From Leptospira ryugenii (lineage in GTDB: Bacteria; Spirochaetota; Leptospiria; Leptospirales; Leptospiraceae): a stretch of DNA of 64,000 bases. Both the position numbers and the translations under genes were made by a program. Position 1 is the stretch's first letter, and each line of letters starts with the position of its first letter. Of this stretch, positions 7,914 to 17,848 are shown piece by piece. The stretch is from contig NZ_BFBB01000003.1 of the NCBI RefSeq assembly GCF_003114855.1, forward strand, positions 1 through 64,000. The letters run 5' to 3'. The notes beneath the pieces were generated by a model. The model searched no databases. It was not told the DNA's origin and was given only the letters and a program-made list of their open reading frames with translations.

Positions 7914-9071
7914 ATGCTCACTAAAAACTTCCTGCCTAAAACAATTCTAATGGTTCTCTCCACTACTCTGGCATTGTTTTGCAGTATTCCCAAAGGGAAA
8001 GAGGAAAGAATTCTTTATTTCCAAAAAGAATTCTCATCCATGCTCGAAGGAAAAGAAAATTTCAAAAGAGGCCAGTATCTCATCTCTTGGAAAGGAGAAA
8101 CCTTCCAAGGTAGTTTCCCAGAAGGAAACCCAAACCAAAGCTTCCATATTGCCAGTGTGGGAAAATTATTTACCTTGAGCCTCGTAAAAATTTTGGAAGA
8201 AGAAAAACGACTTCGATTGACTGACCCCATCCACAAATACCTTTCTAAGGATGTGCTAGATTCCCTTTTTGTATTTGAGGGCAAGGATTACCAAAAGGAA
8301 GTTACGATTGAACAACTCCTAGACCATACCTCTGGAGTCGCTGACTATTTTGAAAGCAAAGGGATTGATGGAAGCGATTTTATGGAAGTGATCAAATCAA
8401 ATCCGCAGAAAAGATTTTCACCATTGGAACTTATCGCCTACACTCAAAAAGAACAAAAGGCTGCCTTCCCTCCCGGAAAAGGATTTCTCTATTCTGACAC
8501 GGGTTACATTCTACTTGGCTTAATCATTGAGTCAGTGGCAAAAGAATCCTATGAAATTGTTTTAGAAAAAAAGATTTTTCTACCTTTAGGAATGAAAGCT
8601 AGCTACATGTACAAACGCTCAAGGCCACTTGATGTTACGAAAGAGAATGATATTTCTCCTATTTTTCTCGGTGCAGTTGATGTCACTCAATTTGAAAGTG
8701 TGACAGCAGATTGGGCAGGTGGAGGCATAGTTTCGACTACAGGAGACCTTCTCCTCTTCCAGAAAGCACTTTGGCAAGGAAAACTCTTTCAGTCTGCAAA
8801 ACCAATAGACTTTGCCGGCAAACAGGTATTCCACGATGGAATTTTCTATGGTCGTGGCTGGATGACGGTAGATTACGGCGACCTTTTCTTTCTCTTTAAA
8901 GGTACTCCTTTAATGCAAGGGCATTCGGGCATCCTATCTACACTCTGTTTTTATAATCCTGAGCTTGACCTACATGTGATCGCTAACTTTGGAGGCACTG
9001 AACAATTAGAAACAAGCTTTCGGTGGATGTTGCAGGTTGTGCAAATGGTTGAGAAAATGCAAAAACAATAA
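7914..9071 (+). CDS. Serine beta-lactamase-like hydrolase, probable lipoprotein
   Basis: 385 residues. Signal peptide with possible lipidation at Cys23 (TLALFC). Class C beta-lactamase/DD-peptidase fold: catalytic S81-V-G-K84, Y193-S-D195 in place of the usual YxN, and a HSG triad near residue 340. Such esterase/peptidase homologues act in the periplasm or on the surface; the D for N change in the second motif is common in esterase-type members. LLDHTSGVADYF is the family's conserved middle stretch. Preceded by a very AT-rich leader and a terminator, so transcribed on its own. Confidence 0.8.
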   Translation: MLTKNFLPKTILMVLSTTLALFCSIPKGKEERILYFQKEFSSMLEGKENFKRGQYLISWKGETFQGSFPEGNPNQSFHIASVGKLFTLSLVKILEEEKRLRLTDPIHKYLSKDVLDSLFVFEGKDYQKEVTIEQLLDHTSGVADYFESKGIDGSDFMEVIKSNPQKRFSPLELIAYTQKEQKAAFPPGKGFLYSDTGYILLGLIIESVAKESYEIVLEKKIFLPLGMKASYMYKRSRPLDVTKENDISPIFLGAVDVTQFESVTADWAGGGIVSTTGDLLLFQKALWQGKLFQSAKPIDFAGKQVFHDGIFYGRGWMTVDYGDLFFLFKGTPLMQGHSGILSTLCFYNPELDLHVIANFGGTEQLETSFRWMLQVVQMVEKMQKQ

Positions 9072-9172
9072 ACTCCTTTGAAAACTTATGGCAAACCGTA
9101 ACGTTTTAAGACCATATTTATAAAGAAAAGATTCTAATAGCCAAAAGAGCCTTGTGTTGGAAAGTTTTCTAA

Positions 9173-9760
9173 ATGAATCCTCGTGATAAGATCCTCATCA
9201 TCAATGGACACCCTGACCCAGAGAGCTATAACAAAGCATTAGCCTTAGCTTATGAAAAAGGTGCTTTGGCAACGGGTGCAGAAGTTCGCAGTATCCATCT
9301 TCACCAACTCAAATTCCAAGTTGTTCTCTCCTATGGCTATCGCAAACGAACGGAGCTCGAACCTGATCTGCAGAAGGCGCAAGACTCCATCCTTTGGGCA
9401 AATCATATTGTCTGGTTCTACCCTGTATGGTGGGGCAGTCTTCCGGCCCTCCTCAAAGGATTCATTGACCGCGTTTTCTTACCAGGATTTGCCTTCAAAA
9501 AAAGAGAGAACTCTTTGTTTTGGGATAAGCTACTTGTGGGCAAGTCGGCTCATATCATTTCAACGATGGACCAACCAACTTGGTACTATTGGTTGGTGTA
9601 CCGAGCCCCAAGCCACCGAGCTATGAAATTATTAACACTAGAATTCTCTGGGATCCGTCCAGTAAAGATCACAAGCATTGGACCCATTCGGCTCTCAAAG
9701 GATAGCTTTCGCAAAAAACATTTAGATCGCATGGAATCCTTTGGCAGAAAGAGAAAGTAA
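9173..9760 (+). CDS. Flavodoxin-fold NAD(P)H-dependent oxidoreductase
   Basis: 195 residues of the NQO/KefF/MdaB type. KILIINGHPDPESYNKALA (8-26) binds the FMN or FAD phosphate; WFYPVWWGSLPALLKGFIDRVFLPGFAF (83-110) is the family's flavin and active-site signature. It probably reduces quinones with two electrons. The downstream ClC gene begins 25 bases later and may be co-transcribed. Confidence 0.85.
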   Translation: MNPRDKILIINGHPDPESYNKALALAYEKGALATGAEVRSIHLHQLKFQVVLSYGYRKRTELEPDLQKAQDSILWANHIVWFYPVWWGSLPALLKGFIDRVFLPGFAFKKRENSLFWDKLLVGKSAHIISTMDQPTWYYWLVYRAPSHRAMKLLTLEFSGIRPVKITSIGPIRLSKDSFRKKHLDRMESFGRKRK

Positions 9761-9785
9761 GCATTAGTGTCGTGCACGGCAAAGG

Positions 9786-11078
9786 ATGAAAATTTTACTT
9801 TCCTCAATACTCATGCGCGGAAATAAGCTGGAAGGATTGTTTGTGGTCCTCTATTGGACTTGCCTGGCAGTCTTTCTCGGTGGAATCATAGGTTCTTTGT
9901 CAGCTGGCTTTTTGTTTAGCCTTGGAAAGGTAAACTCGATACGGGAATCAAATCCAAATTTGATTTTTTTTCTCCCTATTGCTGGGGTGTTCATCGTCTT
10001 TTTGTTTGAGAAATACGGCCAATCTCTCCAAAAAGGGACAGATCTTATCATCACAGAATTCCACAGTCCAAACAAAAAACTTCCCTTTCGGTTTGTACCT
10101 TTTGTCTGGCTCGGCACCCTTTTAACTCACCTATTTGGAGGATCCTCCGGTCGGGAGGGCACAGCGGTCCAAATGGGAGCCGCTACCGCTGACCAAATGT
10201 ATCACCTTCTCACTCCCAAAAAACCTGAGCTTAGACGATTGTTTCTAGCCATTGGGGTATCTGCTGGATTTGGTTCTGTCTTTGGAACTCCCTTAGCAGG
10301 AATGGTATTTGCCATGGAATTGTTTTCGCGGGGAATTGCGATCACAAGGTCACTATATCCTTGTTTGGTGTCATCTATTACTGCTGACCTTATCTGTAGA
10401 TTGTATGGAGTTCACCATACAAACTTTCCTAATCTTCCCTCTATCTCACTAAATCCTTTTTCGATACTCCAAGTCGCAATTGTTGGTATGCTCTTTGGCG
10501 TTTGTGCATTCTCCTATACTTTTGTGATGGATGGATTTCAAAAAGTCTTTCAGCCAATAAAAGACCAGCCTTATAAAAAAGCATTTGTTCTCTGCATCCT
10601 TTTGCTCGGCCTCTGCCTTATCATAGATGGACGGATGTATCTTGGACTAGGTATCAGTACAATTGAAAATTCATTTAATATGGGTATGGGTCCTTTTGAT
10701 TTTTTTTGGAAACTTCTTTTCACTGCCATAACTCTTTCAGCTGGTCTAAAAGGCGGCGAGGTCACACCTCTATTTTTTATTGGAGCATGCCTTGGCAATG
10801 CACTATTTGCACTCTTTGATTTACCTCTCTCACTTTTGGCCGGACTAGGTATGATTTCTGTTTTTATAGGAGCAAGTAACACACCTTTAGCGGGCATAGT
10901 CATGGGTATCGAATTGTTTGGGACAGGCATCAGCATTCCGCTCGCCATATCTGTCATATTTGCTTACCTTTCCAGTGGAGAAAAAGGTATCTACCACAGC
11001 CAAACAATTGACTCTCCAAAACATATATTTTACAGTAAGTCAAATCAAAACGAGATCAAGGATCCAGAACAAACCTAA
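9786..11078 (+). CDS. ClC-family chloride channel/transporter
   Basis: 430 residues with about ten hydrophobic segments. The selectivity and gating region is GSSGREGTAVQMG with E124 matching the gating glutamate of GREGP; the second half has GGEVTPLFFIGACLGNAL and the closing NTPLAGIVMGIELFG. No CBS domains. The canonical GSGIP is not seen, typical for the short ClC branch found with fluoride or chloride transporters. ATG 9813 is an alternative start. Its 3' end overlaps the convergent methyltransferase gene by 23 bases. Confidence 0.85.
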   Translation: MKILLSSILMRGNKLEGLFVVLYWTCLAVFLGGIIGSLSAGFLFSLGKVNSIRESNPNLIFFLPIAGVFIVFLFEKYGQSLQKGTDLIITEFHSPNKKLPFRFVPFVWLGTLLTHLFGGSSGREGTAVQMGAATADQMYHLLTPKKPELRRLFLAIGVSAGFGSVFGTPLAGMVFAMELFSRGIAITRSLYPCLVSSITADLICRLYGVHHTNFPNLPSISLNPFSILQVAIVGMLFGVCAFSYTFVMDGFQKVFQPIKDQPYKKAFVLCILLLGLCLIIDGRMYLGLGISTIENSFNMGMGPFDFFWKLLFTAITLSAGLKGGEVTPLFFIGACLGNALFALFDLPLSLLAGLGMISVFIGASNTPLAGIVMGIELFGTGISIPLAISVIFAYLSSGEKGIYHSQTIDSPKHIFYSKSNQNEIKDPEQT

Positions 11079-11709
11079 TCAATTTACCATTTACTTCAAC
11101 GGAACTAAATTGAAAGTAGTCACATATCCAATCGAATGCCCTTTTTTCATAGAAAAATAAATGAGTTTGGTCATCTTTATAATACCATTTTTGAAAATCC
11201 ATTCCTTCTTCAAACAGTGAAGTCATAAAAAATAATTGGGCTTTCTCTTTTAACAAACTTTTCATCCTGAAAAATTCATCGCGCGGCTTACGAAAGTGTT
11301 CTATGACTTCACTAGCCACTAAAAAATCGTAGCGTTGTTCCAATGCTTTCGTTTCTGGAAAAAAATAAGGATCATAGCTCCACATTTGATATCCTTTTTT
11401 TTGCAATAAGTGGGAAGCAATGGGTACCGTACCACAGCCGAAGTCTAGTCCTATCTCATTTTGACCAGTATGTAAACAAACATAGTCTATGAGTGGTTTT
11501 AAAAAGTTTTGGTATCCCAGGTCATCCAATCGATTGTTGTGTTCCAGATATCTCGTTTTCTCCTGTATTTGACTCGGATGATAGATTGGATCCATAAATA
11601 CAGAATAACAGCCATTACATTTCAAATATGATCTCAATCGATTCTTAAAAAATTGTTCCGAACTATTTCCACAAAGCGGACAAAGATTTGAAACTATCTG
11701 ATTTACCAT
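11056..11709 (-). CDS. Zinc-ribbon class I SAM methyltransferase
   Basis: 217 residues. N-terminal zinc ribbon C10-x2-C13 and C31-x2-C34, then SAM motif I (DFGCGT, 89-94) and SEVIEHFRKPRDEF, the acidic and EHF motifs of the Methyltransf_23 type. Such proteins methylate small molecules or carbohydrates; target unknown. Divergently arranged with the DUF2225 gene. Confidence 0.8.
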   Translation of the reverse strand: MVNQIVSNLCPLCGNSSEQFFKNRLRSYLKCNGCYSVFMDPIYHPSQIQEKTRYLEHNNRLDDLGYQNFLKPLIDYVCLHTGQNEIGLDFGCGTVPIASHLLQKKGYQMWSYDPYFFPETKALEQRYDFLVASEVIEHFRKPRDEFFRMKSLLKEKAQLFFMTSLFEEGMDFQKWYYKDDQTHLFFYEKRAFDWICDYFQFSSVEVNGKLIRFVLDP

Positions 11710-11788
11710 AAATGAAAAAATTAATTCTTGAATTGCAAGGTCAAATGAAGAGAAATGAAATTATAGGACAAAAATTTCAGAGGTAACA

Positions 11789-12625
11789 GTGTCGGAAAGC
11801 GAAAATAGTGAGAAAATAATCAGCCCAATTATTTTACAGGATGTGGAATGCCCAGTTTGCCATTACAAAGAGGTAAAGAATTATTCACTGAAATCCAAAA
11901 CACTTCCCATTCGGCACAATATCTTTGAAGTCCCTGTCTATGATGAAAACCCAAAGTATACCTATGTAGATTTTAATGAGTTACAATTCACAGTATGCCC
12001 TGTTTGTTTTTTCAACGGTGCCAATCGCAGTGACTTTCATTTCCATGGAAGTTTGGGTGAGAAACATTCTACGACTGACAAAAAGGTAGTGAACTATTGG
12101 GCCGCAAATTACAAACAAATCAAAACACAGTTCAATCAGAAAGAGCTGTCACCTGATGCCTTCCAACACCCAAGAAGCGAGGATGCCATAATCCTCAGCG
12201 TAAATCTCGCCATCTACAAAAGTACAATTGAAATCCATGCAAAGGTTCCTTTCACTCTGATCAAACGCGCTCACCGCTACATCCGTCTTTTTTGTTTGAG
12301 GCAAAAATACAATCTAGCAGCCGATACAATTCTCTTAAAGAAAGCGATTGAAGATTTGGAAGAGGTGTTTCGGCTCTCTGATTTTCCAGAAAAAATTTAT
12401 GAATTTGAAGTTCTTTATTTGATTATAGTTTGCTCACTCAAAGTTGGTGATGAAGCAAAGGCTGCCGATTATATTAAGGTCTTAGACGTAACGCGTGCTG
12501 AAATTGCCCAAGAGGCCAAAACAAATCCGCGTGCTCCCCTAACGGATGTAACAAAATGGAATACCAAGGCAAAGGAGTTATGGCAGAATAGACATGACCC
12601 GAAAGTATGGGATCTTATCCAATGA
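11789..12625 (+). CDS. DUF2225 family protein
   Basis: 278 residues with two zinc-type Cys pairs (C21/C24 and C70/C73) separated by the YDENPKYTYVDFNELQFTVC stretch characteristic of DUF2225, then helical TPR-like repeats. Start is GTG 11789 with AGAGG just upstream. Function unknown. Its stop overlaps the ruvA start (ATGA), so both are translated together. Confidence 0.8.
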   Translation: MSESENSEKIISPIILQDVECPVCHYKEVKNYSLKSKTLPIRHNIFEVPVYDENPKYTYVDFNELQFTVCPVCFFNGANRSDFHFHGSLGEKHSTTDKKVVNYWAANYKQIKTQFNQKELSPDAFQHPRSEDAIILSVNLAIYKSTIEIHAKVPFTLIKRAHRYIRLFCLRQKYNLAADTILLKKAIEDLEEVFRLSDFPEKIYEFEVLYLIIVCSLKVGDEAKAADYIKVLDVTRAEIAQEAKTNPRAPLTDVTKWNTKAKELWQNRHDPKVWDLIQ

Positions 12626-13215
12626 TTGGCAGTTTAAGAGGCAAATTACTTCGTTTAGATCTGGACTCGATTTTAATTGAAGTATCGGGCGTTGGTTATG
12701 AAGTACTGATTCCGTTTCCCTTACACCTCCAGCTAAGAGAAGAGGTCGGCAAAGAAGTGTTTATCCATACATACCATTCCATAACGGACCGATCGCAAAA
12801 ACTCTTTGGATTTACATCCAACCAAGATAGAGAACTCTTTAAGCTAATGAAATCATTACATGGTATAGGAGAACTTACGGCACTCAAGATTTTATCTTTT
12901 TTCCAAGCCGATGATCTCTATAAAATTGCCAATGAGGATGATAAAAAAAGTCTGGAAAAAATCCCTAAAGTAAAGGGAAAAACGTCTGAAAAAATTCTTT
13001 TTGAGATCAAACAAAACCTGAAGAAGCTAGAATCATTCATTCATAGTACTGAACGAACGGTAGGCACAAATTTAGTTCAATCCGACCTAGCTGTTTTAGC
13101 TCTTCAACAACTGGGTTATGATGAAAAAACTGCTTCCAAAGAAGTGGAATCCATCCGTAAATCTCAGCCAAGTTTAGAAGCCGGGGAAATCGTTCGTTTG
13201 GTCATCACAAAGTAA
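12622..13215 (+). CDS. ruvA: Holliday junction branch migration protein RuvA
   Basis: 197 residues. MIGSLRGKLLRLDLDSILIEVSGVGYEV is the N-terminal OB-fold; helix-hairpin-helix repeats follow (LMKSLHGIGELTALKIL and LEKIPKVKGKTSEKILFEI); the small C-terminal domain that contacts RuvB is SDLAVLALQQLGYDEKTASKEV. It binds four-way junctions as tetramer and recruits the RuvB motor. Start at 12622 rather than the upstream in-frame ATG 12607 because of homology and the ATGA overlap. ruvB and ruvC are not adjacent. Confidence 0.93.
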   Translation: MIGSLRGKLLRLDLDSILIEVSGVGYEVLIPFPLHLQLREEVGKEVFIHTYHSITDRSQKLFGFTSNQDRELFKLMKSLHGIGELTALKILSFFQADDLYKIANEDDKKSLEKIPKVKGKTSEKILFEIKQNLKKLESFIHSTERTVGTNLVQSDLAVLALQQLGYDEKTASKEVESIRKSQPSLEAGEIVRLVITK

Positions 13216-13216
13216 A

Positions 13217-13765
13217 CTAAAACATTCGAACAATTTTCCATTCCTTTTTCACCTTACGAAAGATTGGATTTATGAGATAACGAGTGTTTTTTTGATTTTC
13301 TGAAAAGTGAAATTTAAGTTCTGCTTCATCCATACTCTCAAAGTAAAAATCTATTTTGATTTCATTTGCTGTTTCAAATACCTGTTGAACAGTAAGATTT
13401 CCCTGTGAAGCCTTCCGCTGATCTAACAGCTCCTGGTTAAAAAAATAAGTAGCAAAGTATCCGTTCTTTTCTCCTAGATCCTTTAAAACTTCTTGGTAGT
13501 TCAAATACCCTTTTGCATCAATAAAAAGACCTAAATTTGGATCTACATGTTTGGGCAAATGTTCTAAATTTCCATGGCAGATGTCCGTAAGCAATTCCTC
13601 TAAGACAAAAATGATCCCCTTCCGGTCTTCTGCATTGCCCTCTTGCCCATAGTGGACTCCTTCATTGATTTTGATTTTACAATCATTTGGCTTGCCCACG
13701 TGTTTTGTTTGGATAGCCTGACAATGAAAGAGATAAAAAAAGAATATAAAAATAAAGTAATGCAT
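13217..13765 (-). CDS. Hypothetical lipoprotein
   Basis: 182 residues with a short hydrophobic start and possible lipobox YLFHC (Cys15). The rest (KGIIFVLEELLTDICHGNLEHLPKHVDPNLGLFID) resembles families of small secreted Leptospira proteins with an NTF2-like alpha-beta pattern, but I do not recognise it. It follows the TPR/Mrr-like gene by 3 bases on the same strand, so both are probably one operon. Confidence 0.6.
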   Translation of the reverse strand: MHYFIFIFFFYLFHCQAIQTKHVGKPNDCKIKINEGVHYGQEGNAEDRKGIIFVLEELLTDICHGNLEHLPKHVDPNLGLFIDAKGYLNYQEVLKDLGEKNGYFATYFFNQELLDQRKASQGNLTVQQVFETANEIKIDFYFESMDEAELKFHFSENQKNTRYLINPIFRKVKKEWKIVRMF

Positions 13766-13768
13766 AGA

Positions 13769-15313
13769 TTACATTGTTTTTTCTAGAATGTCTTCCAATC
13801 GGTCACCGTTGATCAATTCTACTGCGCCATCTCTTTGTGATAAAACCTTTCTCGCCGCTTCTGTTAAATCAAAATTTCCGATGATAAATGCTTTTTCCGC
13901 TCCATTCTCTTCCATCTGCTGGAGTAAATCACGGATAAAAACATCTGAAACTTTTGCATCTTTCCATTTTCTCACTCGAAAGATTGCCCTTTCATTCACA
14001 TTGTCTTTAGAAGAACAAAGGTAATTGACTCCATCGCCTTCTGAGTTTGCCATTTCTTTTGTTACGCGATAGCCAAATTTTAAAATCATCCTTGTTGCTT
14101 GGTTTTTAAATTGTGTGCCAGGCATACTGATAAATTTTTCAAATTTATCTTCTCCAATGAGATCCAGTTTCTTTGCTAGTTTATTTCCCTGCTCATCCAC
14201 AAGTCCTTTGATATTAAAGGGTTTTGATGAACGCATTCCACTCAGTTCAAAGTACCTTGAATTAGGAAATAAAGTCACGGACAATAAGTTCAATTCTCGC
14301 TTCAGATCATACTCAATGGAAAGGGTATCTATATTTCCCATGCCGCGTTCTAATTTAAACTTAAGATTTGCAAGCGCAATGACCTCGGGGTCGTCCAAGC
14401 GATTTGCTTCTGCTTCGATCAATGGTTCAGAAGCATCTTCATACTTTCCCATATATGTACAGATCATAGAAAAATGAATGTTGCTTTCAATGATCTCACT
14501 CTGCCATCCATCTAATTTTGCCATTTCCAAACACAATCTAGCATTCTTCAAAGCATCAGGAAAATTTTGCATGAGAACAGCTTCAGTCATGAGAAATTGA
14601 AAGATTGTATATCTTACATATTCATCATCAATTGAATCCACAATTTGGTTTGCAATTTGGATGGCTTCTTTGTGTTTGTTTTCTCTCGAAAGAGAAAGAG
14701 CGTATAAAAATCCACAGACGGGAGATTTTTCTAATTTAAAAGCCTTTTCAAAGTATTCCCGCTCTTTACCAAGCCCTGTTACCCCTGATATCACTCCTCT
14801 CGCAATGTGATATATGGAATAATTCATTTTTTCTTCGGGTAGTCTTGCAAAGAAATTGTCGGCGATCTTGAACTCTTTCTGGCCAAGTGCCATAAATCCT
14901 AAACGCATACAGGCGGTAGGATTGGATCTATCATGTTGTATGGTGTCCAAATAGTGAAAAAATGATTCTTCGTAAAAATCTTTTTGGTAATAAATATCTG
15001 CAACTCTATTGGAAACACTTACGGGATCAATATCCTTCGTATAACGAGCATTTTTTTTGATTATCTCGAGATGTTTTGCTTCATTCATTGGATCATTTTC
15101 CATTGAATAAATTTTTGCCATCACATAATGCCCGTAAGGATTATGGTGGTCTTCTTCCAATTTATCTCTTACTATCGCCCGAGCATCTAAAAAGTTTCCC
15201 ATAGCTGCAAGTGTTAGGGCTTTGCTATATCCATCTCTTTTTTGTGTGATGATAAAGGTAACGAGAAAACCAAGAATGATCACTCCTGCCCCAACTAAAA
15301 TGAAAAATACCAA
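13769..15313 (-). CDS. Membrane-anchored TPR protein with Mrr-like C-terminal domain
   Basis: 514 residues. One N-terminal membrane helix (residues 2-23), a long TPR array (about 28-330), then from about 380 a domain laid out like the Mrr/restriction-endonuclease fold: GEDKFEKFI, ATRMILKFGYRVTKEMANSEGDGVNYL, ERAIFRVRKWKDAKV, KAFIIGNFDLTEAARKVL and ELINGDRLEDIL. The usual E/QxK catalytic pair is not intact (RVRKWK), so nuclease activity is doubtful. Start is TTG at 15313; no later start keeps the membrane helix. Divergent from the permease gene, whose annotated start overlaps it. Confidence 0.65.
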   Translation of the reverse strand: MVFFILVGAGVIILGFLVTFIITQKRDGYSKALTLAAMGNFLDARAIVRDKLEEDHHNPYGHYVMAKIYSMENDPMNEAKHLEIIKKNARYTKDIDPVSVSNRVADIYYQKDFYEESFFHYLDTIQHDRSNPTACMRLGFMALGQKEFKIADNFFARLPEEKMNYSIYHIARGVISGVTGLGKEREYFEKAFKLEKSPVCGFLYALSLSRENKHKEAIQIANQIVDSIDDEYVRYTIFQFLMTEAVLMQNFPDALKNARLCLEMAKLDGWQSEIIESNIHFSMICTYMGKYEDASEPLIEAEANRLDDPEVIALANLKFKLERGMGNIDTLSIEYDLKRELNLLSVTLFPNSRYFELSGMRSSKPFNIKGLVDEQGNKLAKKLDLIGEDKFEKFISMPGTQFKNQATRMILKFGYRVTKEMANSEGDGVNYLCSSKDNVNERAIFRVRKWKDAKVSDVFIRDLLQQMEENGAEKAFIIGNFDLTEAARKVLSQRDGAVELINGDRLEDILEKTM

Positions 15314-15912
15314 TGTCTCTGACTTCCCTAACCTTAATAATCGTTTGTAAAAATGAGGAACAAGAAGAAGATGTCCCTGAAGTGAAATCGCTTTCCTATA
15401 TCTCGTTTGCTTGGAAAATCTTGATAAGGGACCGACTCTTTTCCCTTGTCTATGGAGTCTCGGGAATGGTCCTGTCTGGCTTCTTTTTTCTGGCGATTCG
15501 TGTCCACATCCATCTTTACGGCGGTCTCTCTATTTCTAATATCGTTTCCTTTGACCAAACTCCCCAGATTCTTTTCTATTCCAGTTTTTTCGGGCTTTCT
15601 TGCCTAGTTCTATTTCAATGTGTAGAGCGCTTAGGTGACATCGGGGTGATGATGGCGGTCGGAGGGAACCGTTGGGGCTGCATTTGGCTCCAAAGCCTAG
15701 TTCTAGTCCTCCTAGTGATCCCTGCCTCTGTCCTTGGTTTTTTCCTGTCCCAAATAGTCGCTCCCCCCGCTACCTGGACACTCAGCTCGGAGATTTACAG
15801 CTTTTTTTTAGGGACCGCCATACTCATCCTGCTCTGTTTTGGGGTGTCCATCCCGAGCATTGGCCTCACTACTTTTGTGGATCCCTACCGCGCAATCCGG
15901 AGACAAAGGTAA
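15313..15912 (+). CDS. Small ABC transporter permease (FtsX-like half)
   Basis: Up to 199 residues with four hydrophobic segments and an FtsX/MacB-type ending ([21 protein letters not shown] and [10 protein letters not shown]). It lacks the large extracytoplasmic domain of normal FtsX-type permeases. A GTG at 15382 is an alternative start that would avoid overlap with the opposite gene and drop the polar N-terminus. Its stop overlaps the ATPase start (TAATG), so they form one transporter, perhaps for lipids or lipoproteins. Confidence 0.65.
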   Translation: MSLTSLTLIIVCKNEEQEEDVPEVKSLSYISFAWKILIRDRLFSLVYGVSGMVLSGFFFLAIRVHIHLYGGLSISNIVSFDQTPQILFYSSFFGLSCLVLFQCVERLGDIGVMMAVGGNRWGCIWLQSLVLVLLVIPASVLGFFLSQIVAPPATWTLSSEIYSFFLGTAILILLCFGVSIPSIGLTTFVDPYRAIRRQR

Positions 15913-16583
15913 TGTTACTTCGCGTACACAGACTGAGCAAACTCTTTGGAAACGACAAAGCTGTGGATTCAATTTCCTTTGATGTCAACCAAGGCGACTA
16001 TGTGGCCATCATAGGACCCTCGGGCTCAGGTAAAACCACTCTACTATCGCTTCTCACTGGCATGTTATCTCCCACGGAAGGGGATATTTTATATGACAAC
16101 CGTAGGCTGAGCCAAATCACCAAACGCGAGCTATATGAACTGAGGGCTAGAGAATTAGGATTGGTATTTCAGTTTTCCGAACTAGTGGGAAATTTGAGCA
16201 TTCGAGACAATATTTTGCTGCCTGGTTTATTCACTCGAAAGTTTTCGAATGCAGAGTACCAAAGAAAGTGTGACTATTTATTGGAGCACCTTCTACTCAG
16301 CAATTTCCAAAACAAACTGCCAAGAGAACTTTCCGGTGGACAGATCCAAAAGACAGCGATCGCAAGATCCTTGATCAATGAACCTTCCATACTCTTTGCT
16401 GACGAACCATCTGGTGACCTGGATCCCGAAAATAGCCTCCTTGTCCAAAACCTGTTAAACGAATTCAACAAAAGAAATCTATCCATTATTTTGGTGACTC
16501 ATGATATGCAACTTGCTTATGATGCCCAAACCATTTATGAAATGAAGCAGGGCAAATTCGACCAAGTCGTAAAAGGAATATGA
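15912..16583 (+). CDS. ABC transporter ATP-binding protein (LolD/MacB type)
   Basis: 223 residues. Walker A GPSGSGKT (35-42), signature [15 protein letters not shown], Walker [13 protein letters not shown] and H-loop THD are all intact, in the LolD/FtsE/MacB subgroup order. Start taken at ATG 15912 because it overlaps the permease stop; an upstream in-frame ORF extension is not protein-like. The gene ends by ATGA overlap with the ROK gene. Confidence 0.88.
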   Translation: MLLRVHRLSKLFGNDKAVDSISFDVNQGDYVAIIGPSGSGKTTLLSLLTGMLSPTEGDILYDNRRLSQITKRELYELRARELGLVFQFSELVGNLSIRDNILLPGLFTRKFSNAEYQRKCDYLLEHLLLSNFQNKLPRELSGGQIQKTAIARSLINEPSILFADEPSGDLDPENSLLVQNLLNEFNKRNLSIILVTHDMQLAYDAQTIYEMKQGKFDQVVKGI

Positions 16584-17482
16584 GCACCTCTCTTTCCATA
16601 GGCATCGATATAGGTGGTGGCTCGATTAAGTCTGGTTTATACGATTTCACTGGGAAAGAAATTTCAACGACCGTTGTCGAAACTCCGAAAGATGTTCGAA
16701 CTGATGAGTTTCTTAATTGTTTAGATAAGGCAATTGAACCATTTTCTAAGTCACCAAACTTAAAAGGCATTGGGGTTGGCTCTCCTGGTCCTTTGGACAA
16801 CGAGAACGGTATCCTTTTGGAGAGTGCCAATTTACACTATCTGAAGGATGTACCTATCACAAATTACCTTTCCTCCCAATGGAAACTACCCATCTTCTAT
16901 GAAAATGATGCCAACTGTGCTGCATTAGGTGAAGCTAAATTTGGGAAATACCACTTTGCCAGTTCACATCTCGTGCTTACCTTAGGTACGGGACTAGGCG
17001 GTGGGTTTGTAGAAGATGGCATTCTATTTCGAGGATACCATGGCAACGGAATTGAAATCGGGCATACAACCGCTGTGATCGATGGTGCACTCTGCGGCTG
17101 TGGCCAAAGAGGTTGCCAGGAAGCCTACTTTTCGACAAAGGGTTTTTTAAATCGATACTTGGAACGAACCTCACGACAACTGAGAGATGCAGAGGACTTT
17201 TTTTCTTTGGTCAAAGGATCAGATCCCGATGCAGTCCAGATTCTGGATTTTGGAATTGTAACTATGGCAGAGTGCATACGGTCAGCCATCCATATGTTGA
17301 ATCCAGAAGCTGTTGTTTTGGTTGGTGGTATTACCAAGGCCTGGGATCTCTTCGGGGACAAATTGGAGGCGAAGGTGCGAGAACGTATTTTTCCCGTTTT
17401 GAATGATAGATTGATCTTTGGAAAAGGAGAAAATTTAGCTGGAAGCCTTGGCGCCGCCAGTTTAGTATTTAGTAACGCATGA
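16580..17482 (+). CDS. ROK-family sugar kinase (glucokinase-like)
   Basis: 300 residues. Phosphate loop DIGGGSIK (10-17), catalytic Asp110 in [24 protein letters not shown] (134-144), and the ROK zinc site H162 plus C172-G-C-G-Q-R-G-C179. It phosphorylates glucose or a related hexose with ATP. It is translationally coupled on both sides, to the ABC ATPase upstream and to the HIT gene downstream, an unexpected combination that may just reflect compact packing. Confidence 0.85.
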   Translation: MSTSLSIGIDIGGGSIKSGLYDFTGKEISTTVVETPKDVRTDEFLNCLDKAIEPFSKSPNLKGIGVGSPGPLDNENGILLESANLHYLKDVPITNYLSSQWKLPIFYENDANCAALGEAKFGKYHFASSHLVLTLGTGLGGGFVEDGILFRGYHGNGIEIGHTTAVIDGALCGCGQRGCQEAYFSTKGFLNRYLERTSRQLRDAEDFFSLVKGSDPDAVQILDFGIVTMAECIRSAIHMLNPEAVVLVGGITKAWDLFGDKLEAKVRERIFPVLNDRLIFGKGENLAGSLGAASLVFSNA

Positions 17483-17832
17483 CAAGCCCAGAAAATTGTA
17501 TCTTTTGTAAAATCATTGCCAATGAAATTCCATCCAAAAAAGTTTTTGAAGATGAGGCGCTCTTTGCATTTCATGATATTTCACCCGTTGCTCCTTTGCA
17601 TATCTTGATCATACCTAAGAAACATATAACAAGCCTGAATGAGTTACTCCATGAAGACATTGACCTCATGGGTCAAATTGTTCTTAGAGCGAGTCTCTTA
17701 GCTAAGGAGTTCGGTATTTCTGATCATGGCTATAGATTGGTAAACAATTGTGGCGAGTTTGGCGGACAAACTGTTCACCATATTCACTTTCATCTTTTGG
17801 GTGGCAGACACCTTACCTGGCCTCCAGGTTAA
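17479..17832 (+). CDS. HIT-family nucleotide hydrolase (HinT-like)
   Basis: 117 residues. [19 protein letters not shown] at the start with the Cys pair C7/C10, and the histidine triad H101-I-H103-F-H105-L-L at the end followed by GG and WPPG. Hydrolyses purine nucleoside phosphoramidates. ATGA overlap with the ROK gene. Confidence 0.9.
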   Translation: MTSPENCIFCKIIANEIPSKKVFEDEALFAFHDISPVAPLHILIIPKKHITSLNELLHEDIDLMGQIVLRASLLAKEFGISDHGYRLVNNCGEFGGQTVHHIHFHLLGGRHLTWPPG

Positions 17833-17848
17833 ACTAGGAAAATGTAAA

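Noticed and set aside
12607..12621. Upstream ATG start for ruvA
   Set aside because: It adds five residues not seen in RuvA; ATG 12622 overlaps the previous stop as ATGA and begins with the conserved MIG.
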